DNA of 30,658 bases from Haplomitrium mnioides (Eukaryota; Marchantiophyta; Haplomitriopsida; Calobryales): contig JBNGIS010031391.1 of assembly GCA_049999725.1 (NCBI GenBank), forward strand, positions 1 through 30,658, given 5' to 3'. The notes below the pieces were generated by a model that saw only the letters and a program-made list of their open reading frames with translations, did no database searches and was not told where the DNA came from. Position 1 is the stretch's first letter. Each line of letters begins with the position of its first letter. Shown here piece by piece: positions 1 to 11,400 of this stretch. The position numbers and the translations under genes are program-made.

Positions 1-90
1 CATGGATGGATGTGGATGGATTCTCTAAGGCATGGATGGATGTGGATAGATTCTCTAAGGCATGAATGAATGTGGATGGATTCTCTAAAC
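1..90. repeat. 30-bp minisatellite, three units
   Basis: Three head-to-tail 30-bp units fill the first 90 bases. Each has the pattern CATGGATGGATGTGGATGGA followed by TTCTCTAAGG. Unit 2 differs from unit 1 at one base; unit 3 has two G-to-A changes in the CATGGATGGA part and a changed end. The array probably continues to the left of the window. No coding role is apparent. Confidence 0.95.
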
Positions 91-1464
91 CTGCGGATTC
101 AAGAGCTCAATGACCAGAACTTTTTCTGTGACAGTGGAATTTTTGTTTTAAATCGGTTGCTGGGTGTGAAGCTTTGCGGAACAATCGTGTCCATTGAGAA
201 AACCAAATGTTCGTGATCTGGAGCGCACTGATCTCGTACCAACGCGAGTGATTTTGGTAGTCATCTGTCAACACTCTTGGGCTGCTGTAGACAATCTGCA
301 CAAAAATATCAGTTTCTTAGAACATAAACTTCTCCATTCGCTCAGTAAAAATAAGCTGCACAAAGTTGAGGTACAGAGGAGCGAGATACGTCATATCCAA
401 TTGTGGAGTGCAAAGGCGTTAAGTACTGCTCAAATTTCTCTGCTTGAATCTGTTTAGTATCTCACCAAAAAGGTAGCACTCATCAGGAGATGTTACTTGA
501 TTCAGAATCCAACACTTCTGAAACCGATCAGGGTCTTGGCTGAGAATTGCGTTTCTGTAAGCTCCAAGGAATGGAAAGGCATACTGTTGTGTTGTCGAAC
601 GTTTGGACCCAGCACTGTACAAGGAACTGTCAGATTCGTTTCGTGACTCCAGGAAATTAGAGATGGGCTGTTTAGTTGCACCGCTAATTGCAGTGTGAAT
701 AGCAGCAATGGTATTCTGCATTGTGAGAGTTCGATTGAGGAAATGAATCTGCCAAGGAAGGAGTAGTGGTGCGAATGGGCAGATCGGGCAGTACCAGCAC
801 AAGACATACCGTGTAGCTTTTACTCAGCATACAACAGGGGATGAGCAATGGAAATGGAAATCTGGCACGTGCTGAAGAGTTCGTCTTCACTAGTCGGTCA
901 ATGGCTAGCAGCGTGCTTCTCACGCTTCGCTTCTGTTCTCTACCGTTGTCCAAACAAAACCTGCGCAAGAAATCGCCCATGTACAGGAACCTTGCAACTC
1001 ATGAGGAAGACATGTGAAGGAACTGCCGCTAGATGTATTGAGAGATAGATCGGGTTGATGCACTCCCACATTTTCCGGGAAGTGATTGGGAAGGAACAGT
1101 GGAGAGGGTTATTTTCATTATTTGCAACTGCATCTGTCGCCTATTTGACACAGCAACAGTAGAAGTGAGCAATTTGCATTGTGTGAGAAAATAAATAATG
1201 AAAGCGTGGGCATGGTTTAGGGCGAGGGCAGGAACAGTTGCTATGAGGGAGATGAGAATCACAATCACGGCAGGCAAGTGATCGTGGAACGCAAATCAAA
1301 TGACGTAGTTGGTGGACTTGGCACTCATTTCTGACGGCGTCACCACCTGCCTATTTTGACGATGGCATTGCAGGAATTGAAAGTATCCTCTTTCATGAGA
1401 ATCGTCGTTTGTTCCACATCGAAAGTGATTTCTTCATCAGAGAATTGAGCGAGAGAAAAAGAAA
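91..1464 (+). other. Upstream region and 5' leader of the WDR11 gene
   Basis: No recognisable gene lies here. Several short open frames exist on both strands, none with a familiar domain; the longest is a minus-strand frame at 419-802 that I could not identify. The stretch just before the WDR11 start is purine-rich (GAGAGAAAAAGAAA), as plant 5' leaders often are. I could not place a TATA box or transcription start with confidence. Confidence 0.4.
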
Positions 1465-2438
1465 ATGGCAGGATCTGGACCGGGGGGTATGATATCAGCC
1501 CCTGCCAGCAAAGACAATGGGGGTTGCGCGCACTGCAGTGCGCATGGATTGTTGGCTTATGGGGCAGGAAGCTGTGTGGTTGTCGTGGACGTAAGGTCAA
1601 TGCAGCTGGTTGTGGTGCTTCCGATGCCTGCTCTACCCCACAGTCCAACGCTCTCTGCACCTTTTGTAACAGCTTTGCAATGGATACCGGAATGCATCTC
1701 GAGGGACCTAACCCAAGATATATCGACGTCTCATTTACAGGTGGCAGTAGGAGATCGCCAAGGAAGAATAGCAATTTGGGATATCGCTTCGAAAGAAGTA
1801 ATAGCATGGTTAGAGCTGGAATCAGATAAGGGCAGGCTAGGAATTCAGGATATGTGTTGGGTTCTTGGCCACGCCTGGTTATTATCGGTCATTCATGGGC
1901 CTTCACTGTTGGTCATATGGGATTGTCAGCAGGGACGCCCTCTTTGGAGACATGATGCCGGCGCAGAAGTGCTGGCATGCATTCGATGCGATCCCTTTGA
2001 TGCAAGACAAATGTGTGTGCTTGGTCTGAAAGGAGTGCTTATTTCAGCACTAGTCGGGGCATCTATGGAGACCGAGGTAGCCACCAAGCAGTTCCACATC
2101 ACTATTGTCGAGGATCGGACCAGTGGGAATTTGGGTGGTGCTACTGGTGGCAAGGAAGCCGCCTCTGGCTCTGGTTCAACATCTGCCGGTGTCCCTGCTC
2201 TTGCTTCGGTCCCAGGAAATGTTGTTCGTGCCATGTATTCTACAAAAACGAGAGGCCTGCTTTATATAGTCTTTCCAAGAGAAATTGTTGTGTTTGATCT
2301 TAAGTTTGGGATGTGTCTTGGATCAACTGGGTTGCCTCGTGGTTGCGGAAAGTTCTTAGACGTTCTAGCGGTGGCAGATGGTGAAATTCTCTATTGTGCG
2401 CACCAGGATGGCAAGCTGAGCGCCTGGAAGAAAAGAGA
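1465..2438 (+). CDS. WDR11 exon 1 (N-terminal WD40 propeller)
   Basis: Encodes aa 1-324, the first WD repeats, including a GDRQGRIAIWDIASKE blade. It ends after a glutamate split codon (GA) at donor GTACGG; the open frame runs on to a stop at 2557-2559, but that part is intron and has no family similarity. A perfect 16-bp palindrome sits at 1528-1543, in the codons where the family usually has a SADW-type motif. Confidence 0.9.
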
Positions 2439-5400
2439 GTACGGCTTTTTCGCAAGTCTTAACGCCACTCAAATTTTCTCTTTGTTTTCTGTAACTCCTA
2501 CATTCTTGAGGACGAGAAACCCTACACAGTCTTCAAAATATTTAATTACTGCAACATAACACTTACATTTCCAGAGGGTAAACATTCCCATTGCCTCCGG
2601 ACAAGAGAAAGTTCAGCAATCTATATTTTTGTGTCACTGCACTTTTTTACTTAATTCTTCTAGAAGAAAACCTCAACCTCCTTAACATGCACCATCAAAG
2701 ACCTCTACCCAAAAGTATTCTCTCTAACTACTTCTCCAGTGATTATACCAGTGAGTAGGATCCCCCTGCTGCAGCTTGTCAAGATGCCTCCAGGGTCATG
2801 GCTGGGTATCTGCTCTCCTAGGTGTCTCGGAGAGACTGTAAATAGCTGGCCAATTTTTGAATGACATATGCTGAAATAGGTAGTATGCCAAACTCAGCAA
2901 CAAGAATGTGAAGAGTAATTTTCCGGACATTGGACAAATGTATGGAAGATGTCAATCCTGATGGATTTAATTCATTATACTACTCTTTGCTTATCACTTG
3001 TTTTGCTCTCACCTCAGTGCGTGTTGCATTCTCTGTCCCTGGGCCATATGGCTGGTCTGGGACTGTAATCAAAATTCAATTCGATTGTTGAATTTAGACT
3101 TGTCATTTGAAGTTGAAGCAAGTTTTCCATGCTTCACCCAGCAGTTTTTCTCCGAGGGCCCCCTCCTTTTGCAATGTGTACACTTTGGAACCTTGCCCTT
3201 CCTTGCAACTAGTGCTGAATCCATACTGCTGCCTTCTTCTGCCTGGGCATCTTTGGTCATCAGCTTTCCTGTGACATTGTCCCAGCTAAGTGTTCCTGGG
3301 TTCTGATAGACGAAGAATGGTATTGCAGTATCATATCTGCTGTCTAGGAACAGTAGGAATATGCTCACAGTTTGAGCTTCTGTGAACTTGAGGCTTGATT
3401 CTGCTACACATGCAAAGAGCTTCTCCATGGTGGTGACATGTACTGCCGTTGGAGTTCCTGGGGCCTGCTTACAAGTTAAAAGCTTCTTCAGGGCAGCAAG
3501 ACTTCTTCCATCTCTCTCTGCATGAAATCTTGTCTTCAAGGCTTCCAATATGTCATAGGCATGGACCCTGCATTGCAATTTATCACCAGCAGGCTTTTGG
3601 CCTTCATGTCATTTTCCTCCCAACTCTTATCTGCCAATTCTGCTGCCGTGAGTGCCCTTTCAATATGCTCTTCCAGGCCTTTACTCCCAGAATGTTTAGC
3701 ATATAATAGGACCAATCTCTCCAATTTGTGATTTTGAGCTTCTCAGCAACACATTTGCAGCATTAAGTGGGCCCATAACCTTTTGAGAATGTGAAAGGTG
3801 ATATTCCTCTGAATGGACTGAAACGTTGCTGAAATTTCAACAAATTTTGAAATTCCTGAAATTTGCCCAGAAGCCGTGAGTGTGAGGGTGCTCTGATCTC
3901 ACACAGGTAGCAAGCAAGAATTGACAAGTGGTGAAATGCAAGAAAGTGTCCTTGTAAATCGATGGCTGGAAGACTGACTAGTGATGATGAATTCCTACTG
4001 AATTTATACCACGTTAGGAAAGCAGGTGCTGGTGCCCAGAAACTATGGGCGATCACTAAAACTAGGGGCCTCTAAGTGAAACTATGGAAGGGGTCAGTGC
4101 CTGGAATCAAGCATGTGGCTGACCCTTTGCTATGGACAAATAATCAGGCTCCTACCAGCAGCAGGGAATCACCTGAATCTTAGTAGATGAGTATTTTCTT
4201 TTGTTGCACATGCAACTGATGACTTTCAGGTCCTTATTTCTGCTCCCTTTGTTCAGAAACGAATTTCCCCAGGAAGCCCTGTGGTGCGGCTACGTGTCAC
4301 CTCCCTGAGCTTCCACGTATCACATCCCGAAGCTGCCAAAACACCTTCACTTGAACATTTAACTCTATCCAGGAAAAGGAAAGGAACAACAAACAGAAAT
4401 TCTTTACAAAATAATCCTTCCCAGGATTGAGCCTTGGGAAGGATTGTACACTGTTCCTCCTCAGGATCTGTCCTCCCTTTCAAGCAATTGTTCACAACAG
4501 GATGAACACAATTTCATCTTTACCTGCTCAAGGTAGGCTCAAAATATTTAATTACTGCAACATAACACTCACATTTCCAGAGGGTAAACATTCCCATTGC
4601 CTCTGGACAAGAGAAAGTTCAGCAAAACTACAGGAAACACAAGTAAGGCATGCATAGCAAAGTATAACACATCTGCAGAGAAGCTGTCTCCTCTTTATTA
4701 GAGTTGGTTTTCCAGAGGAATGGAAAATCAACACCATCATTCCCGTATTCAAGTCGGGAGACAAAAACCAACTCTCAAACTACTGGACCAGCATGACCAA
4801 GCTCCTATTCCTAAAACTTTTCAGTGCCACTTTGAACCTCAAGCACACCCAATGGAGCATAGCATATCAACTATGGGCCCAAGGACAAGCTGGTTTCCGA
4901 GAAGATCACTCGACTACAGACCATCTACTGACCATCGGCACCTTGATTGAACAACACAAACGCAGGGGAGGCCTGTACTGCTGCTTCATGAACTTCCAGA
5001 TGGCCTTTGACTCAGTCCCCAGACACAAACTATGGGAGAGACTAGAATTGAATTGAATTGAATTTGATTTAAAGTCCAGAGCCAGCCCTAGGGCCATAAG
5101 GACTGAGAGTGCAATGTGCACAAGAGTGCGGAAGGGTGCAAAAACCAAAGTAGTAAGTTAAAAATTGTAAAGCAGAAAATAAGTTGAGCGGGGCCAAACC
5201 CACTTGTGAGTCATTCTCGTCACTAATCTCTATGTCTAATCTGTCTGTTTTTTGAGATCCAAGCAGCATGAGTTCCCAAAAGAAGAGTGCCAGCCATCGT
5301 TGACCATGGTATTTGAGAAATTGTTGCACTGTCCCATTCTTGTCTACAAGAAGTCCATGATACCCTCATAGAATAGAATAGAATAGAATTCGATCAAAGT

Positions 5401-8400
5401 CCGAGCCAGCCCTAGGGCCATAAGGACTGAGAGTACAATGCGCACAGAAATAGAATAGAATAGAATTCGATTAAAGTCCAGAGCCAGCCTTAGGGCCATA
5501 AGGACTGAGAGTACAATGCGCACAAGAGTGTGGAGGGGTGCAAAAATAAAAGTAGTAAGCTAAAACATGTTTAACTGAGAACAGTTGAGCGGGGGCAAAC
5601 CCGCTTGTGAGTCATATGCTCACTCTCTCGCCTCTAATCTCTATGTCTAATCTGCCTATTTCTGAGATCTAAGCAGCATGAGTTCCCGAAAGAAGAGTGC
5701 CAGCCAGCATTGATCATGATATTTGAGAAATTGTTGTACTGTCCCATTCTGTTCTACAAAAAGTCCATGATACCTTCCCTGGATTTCATAGTATCTGGGG
5801 CAGCAGAAGATGATGTGGTGTTCATCTTCCGTGACTTGTAGATTGCACTGGAGGCACAGCAACTTCTCAGGTTGGACTTTGTTGTTGATCTTGGACCATT
5901 TGGCTGTTTCACATCTCAGTTGATGGGATCCAGTACGAAGTTGTGTGAGGGTGTGAACCAAATTGAGTGACATGTTGCTCGTCAAGTATTGCTGGATTTG
6001 CCTTGATGGAGTGTTGTTGATGAGCATGTTGTATTTGACAGTCCAGGATGCTGCACTGTAGGTCTGCCATATGACCGTGAAATAATGTGTTGATAGATGA
6101 TCCATGAGTGCAGTTCTTGATTGTTCAGGAAGATCCTCTATATCCAATCCCCATCTTTTGAGCCATTTCTGGCATTGATTGTACCAATTTGTGGGTCTCC
6201 AGGGGCTGCCTGACAAGATGCCTCCAAAGCCATTGCTGGGTATCTGGATGGTGTAGTATCCTGATCTTTCAGTGCTATTTTCCCATCCCTTTTTCTCTGA
6301 AGTCCATACCCTTTGACTTCTAATATAATAGGAATATGCACTCTTCACTCTTAAAATCAAGCTTGGTTCTATGATCCTCATGAACCCTTATAAAAGTGTT
6401 ACATCCAAACTCCCTTAAGTGATGGAGGTTAGAGGCTTACTTCCTGTCCATAATTCCTAAGGTGTCTTTGGGCTCTCTTGTTCCATTACTGGGGACTATT
6501 CTGCACATAGTTAGCAATCATGCTTCCCCCCAGTAGGACTTGTTGAGACCAGAGTGGTGTAGCGTAGAAAGGATAGACTCTTTGATTAACTTGATGATTG
6601 GCTACCTTAGTTTGTAAGTGTCGAGTTCTCTCAATACTTGTAATGAGATAAGATCAGATTGATTAAATCTCATCACCAAAAGAGGTGTCCCTTGATGAAA
6701 AACTGTGGCCTTGACTAATCAGGGCTCAGTGTGCTAACAGAGCATGACTATCTTATGAACCAATATCCTATCCAGGTTCACACTGGATTTCTAACACAGG
6801 GAAGGTTTCGTGGCCTGTTTGGAGACAGACCTCACACTGTCCAAGCTTTCCTCAACTACCGGATCAACAGTGTCTTGCTGTCTTCAGGAACTTCTGATTT
6901 TGTGCTTCAGTCCACGCAACCCAACTTCACATGATGCTTGATGGCTCTCTTGTGGGCTAGTGTTAGAGTTTGAGTTTGAGCACATTTAGTTCGGGGTGGG
7001 CTCTTGCCACCCATCTATTTTTCTGCTCATTGTTTCTCTGGTTTGTTTTATTCCCCATCTTCATGACTAAATCTCCTGTCTTTATGGCCTTATGGCTGGC
7101 ATAGGACCTTAAATGAATTCTATTCTCTTCTATTCTATTCTGTCTGTGGTGTACGTGAGGATTGAAAATTAATAATATATAGGCACTATCTATCTTATTT
7201 TATCAATTACTTGTTTTATTCTCCTCTTTTTTTTTTTTTGACTGAAAGCAAACAACTTTATTTACTTTCAAGCATCAAAGGTACAACCGCGGCCAGCAAT
7301 CAGGCCGAGCGGCAAAACCAACAACCATTCAATCCCTTTCAGGATCTAGCCTGGCAAACCAAAGTAACCCTATACACTCAATCCAGATTACTATTAACAT
7401 TCAGATTCCAGTAAACACTGTCTTCATCACGAATACAAAGCAAATGCCTGGCGCCCCAGTTTCTGTCAAAGGTTTCAAGAATGTTTTCTCTCTTCTCTTC
7501 ATTATGAGCCTTCATCCAGTCTCTACAAGCATCACGCCAAGCTTTCTTTCCGTACTCAACCAGTCTCATCCAGATTTTCTTTTTCAAGCAGTACATATCC
7601 ATGTGTGACTTCTCGAAAACTATAGCGTTTCTAGAGAGCCATATGGAGTAAAGTACTTTTCCTCTTAGTAAGGACCAGATCTCCTGAGCTACGACCAGTG
7701 CTTTAGGTATTCTGTCTCCTAGGATGCATTACTGCCAGGTTGGCTTCCACCTTTTAGTGTTCTCCCGAATGGAGAACACTAACCTGTTAATGATATTCCC
7801 TGCCCATTTCCAGATGGTGCTGATCCTAGGACAATTCCAGAAGCAGTGAATGAGATCTTCCAGTAAGTCCTTGCAGCAGACACAACTTGCATCAATCTCA
7901 AAGCCAGGCTTTTCTGTCTTTTTCCTGAAGCTCCCGACTTGCACACCTCTTTGGACAATAAGCCACATTAATGTGGCCTCTTTGGCTGATATGCTCGCAT
8001 TCCATATATCAGTCCATCTGGATGAGCATGTAGAGTAGATTGAACCATGTGCTTTCCACCGTTCCAGAACCGGAATGATTGTTTCATTCTCCTCTTGCCT
8101 CTGCCTTCCTGCCACCGTGTAGCTATTTTTTCCAGTGGAATAAAAGTAATTCAATGCAATTCTTTTCTTTGCATTGACATTTTCATTTTTAGAATCCTCA
8201 ATTCTCAGATCTGGTAGTCCTGTACTTGAGATTGTGTTGTTGTAAGTATGGAGGTTTCTTAATGATATTTCAGTCTGGTGGGAATTTTTTTTTTCACATT
8301 CTAGTTTATGCAATTCTCTCTAGATGAGAGTTACTGTACAATCCCTGAATGTCGTTTCCGGGTATGCAGTCATACTATCTTGCTAATATGACCTATCCTT

Positions 8401-11400
8401 TGTCCAGTGTGATGAGGTGGCTTCCACTATTACAAGAATTTCATTTTGAGGTGATACATAAGACAGTTGCGCAGTTGTGATGTGTGTAGGTTTTTCCTAG
8501 ACTATTGCAGCTTCCATTTATTTGTTGTTGTGGTTAGTTTTACTCTCCACAGCTTCATAACTATATGATACATAAGACAGGCAGGCAATACTTGAATGTT
8601 GACAGCATTGGACACCTCCAGAATAGAAGAAGCTGGGCTAGAACTGGATTAGGGGGTGAGCCTGTGAAGATTTTATTTTTTCAATTGTTACTGGACACAA
8701 TAGTATTGAAAGTTTTCTCAGTCTCAAGAAGTTTTATGGTTCAAGAGGTGGGAGATATTGTTGTGCAAGTTGAAGGTTAGTCACAGGATCCTGGCCAAAC
8801 ACCAACTAAAGCTCCTACACACTGTATACTTTATTTTTCAACTTATTACTAAAGGTTGACCATGAAGTTCAACTGTTTTGCCTTGAGAGTGCAACCTCCT
8901 GTATGAAATACCATGATTGATTCCATGGACTCATCTCCAAGAAACTAATCTGCTAGCTTTATTAGTGGTGTTATTCAGAAAAGGTTCACATAGTTTTTAG
9001 TTCAGCTCAATCTTATTTTAGAAACTGTAGAACAGTGAGCATTGTTCCACTTATGAGCAGGATTCGTGGTAGCCTCCAGCTGATTATGGAAGCTTCTTTG
9101 TTGGAAAATATCTGTTGGTAATTCCATGTAAGCATATGCAGTTAGGACATGTGACTATACAGCGATGGATGTGCAGGCAAGACCTCGAGGAATAATTTGT
9201 AGCATACAAAACCTGTAGAACATTGATGATGGTTGAACATTATGTCATTGTAGGGAGTGAATAAACTAGAACAAAAATTAGCTTGGCCTCTATAGAGTAT
9301 GCAGGACCTCTTTTATGATATTAGTGTTTTGTCTGGAATGTGCAGGGGTAGGCAAGTTTTTGGTCTGTCTTACATGGAGTCCCTTCTCCCTCCAATGGGA
9401 ACCCCTGTACCTGCCCCAATGGTGCTGGCTGTGGTCCATTGCCCTTTACAGTTGCATCCACAAAATTTAGCCATGGAAGAACACTTCAATTCTTCACTGC
9501 AGCTGCGTCTTTCCCATGACAATTTGACATTTTCTTCTTCAAAATTGCCATCCAAGAAGTCTGGGGTCCTAATGGAGGCAACTTTCATTTCTATAAGTGA
9601 TGACGGGAGGCTTTGGCAATGGGAGCTAAGTGCAGAAATGCCAGCCAATTCCATCATGCTCAGGAACAGTGATGATAATGGACTATCTTCATTGGGAGAT
9701 GGAACTTTGAGGGCAGACCCTGGCACAAATGCAAAGCCTGATTTTACTATTTTGGGTACCCCTCCGTCAACTGCACCAATCTTTAAGGTGAGAATGTGTT
9801 CTTTAGGTAACATTTTATTGTACCATGCTGTAAAATTTTCGAGCACACAGAAGCTGGAGTAATCTGCTAAAGTGTTGTATATGGAAGGCCCATTCTAACC
9901 CATCATTATTATCAGGATAAGACTTATGACTCAATTAGCTGAACAGGCAGCTTCATTCTGCAGTCTATTAAACTCCGATTTCACTGCAACAAACTGAAAT
10001 AATTTCTAATACTAAAGCAATTTGTATCACTTCTACCTTGTGCAGATGCAGTTAACGATGCAGCTGCAACTGTTGCCATCTCCTGTAACCACATTAGCTG
10101 TACCTGTGCCTTCTCAACATGCAATTTTTCCTGGTCAGTTGTCTGCTGCTACGTGACAGTTCATTGTGAAGGTTTTTTCAATTCCTATTTTTTTGCTGTT
10201 TGGTTTTCGTTTATGGAGAGGAACTGTTATTGAAAGTTGAAATTGTCAGTGGGTGGATGGTGCAGGTGGTGGTGGAGGGGGGGCGGTGTCAGTCCCACTT
10301 GTCGCATTGGCAACACAGGGTGGAACTCTTGAGCTTGTGGATGCTGCAGCCAATGCTGTCACTTTCTCAATTTTTGTTCACAGTAACTCAATTGTGCGAG
10401 GAGTACGCTGGTTAGGCAACTCTCGTCTGGTCTCTTTTTCATATACCGAGGTTAGTACTTCTGAAATTGAAACTATTCTTGAATTGTTATGGGTGTTTGC
10501 AGAACAATTTTCAGTTCTTACCTCCTGGCCAAGTGGCGACAATGATTTCATCATTCTGCTGGTGACTTGGTTACGATGGTGGACATATCTAGGTCAAAGG
10601 CAAGGGAGGAGGTTTTGTGAACAAGCTTGCAGTAAGTTGTGTGAGGAGTGGGCACAGTAGGCTTTTTCGCATACTTCAAAAACCTGAGCGGGCCCCAATG
10701 CGTGCCCTACGCACTTCTCCCTCTGGAAGGTCTGACATCAATTTTATTTACACACAGTAAACAACAATGAGCTCTGGAGAATTCATGTGTATGTTTGACC
10801 AAACGTAGTACTTAGTTGTCACTCAGGTACCCATGGTTAAGACTGCCAGTTTCAAACTTCCTCCCATGTCCGTCACTGATAAATAAAATCAAGTATATAT
10901 TTTTCCTGGGGGATGTGCGCAAACTCTCTTACCATGGAATATTTGTTGGGAACAAGTATATTGCTGTAGCATTTTCCATACTGAAACAAACGAGGTTGTT
11001 TTGTACAATTCTGCCAGTCATAATTCTCATATAGGCGTCAGTAATGTAGCTTGACTTATTGTTAAGAAGAAGCTATCTAATTATTCTTTGCTACAGGTAT
11101 CTACTGATCTTATTTCGGGATGCTCCTGCAGAAGTATGGGCAATGACCAGAATACCTCAGATGGTATTGTATTGTACTTCAAGTTCACGCACCATTTGTC
11201 TTTCAGTTGAGAGACAGGAAACATTGAATCTAGCATGTAAAATTGAGTTGAATTTGATTTAAGAAGCACTGTAAAGTGGGAATAAAAAGCTTTGAAGCTC
11301 TAAGTCGTCCACAGGATGTTTGACAATTCCTCAACTAAATCTCATCAACCTTCAAGGTGGTTCATCCTGGTGTAAGATCTTGCAGTTGTGCATAAGTAGT

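Larger units (their letters stand above)
2439..9345 (+). other. WDR11 intron 1 (6.9 kb, TE-rich)
   Basis: Donor GTACGG and acceptor GTGCAG. Recognisable TE pieces, listed separately, cover much of 2533-8565. The stretches 3760-4530, 6640-7060 and 8600-9340 gave nothing I can name: only short unrelated open frames. Confidence 0.85.

Noticed and set aside
1340-1807. 155-aa minus-strand frame
   Set aside because: It overlaps WDR11 exon 1, whose + strand translation is clearly conserved, so it is a shadow.
2439-2559. Continuation of the exon 1 frame to a stop codon
   Set aside because: Family similarity stops at the GTACGG donor, resumes at 9346, and the tail runs into a LINE repeat. A truncated isoform by intron retention cannot be excluded but is not supported.
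3069-6610. A single copia element with gag and integrase in this interval
   Set aside because: Both are on the minus strand but the integrase lies upstream of gag in element orientation, opposite to the gag-pol order, so they are separate fragments.
11239-11262. Possible ninth LINE X tail (TTGAGTTGAATTTGATTTAA)
   Set aside because: Only about 24 bp resemble the AATTG tail and the GGCCCTA block does not follow.
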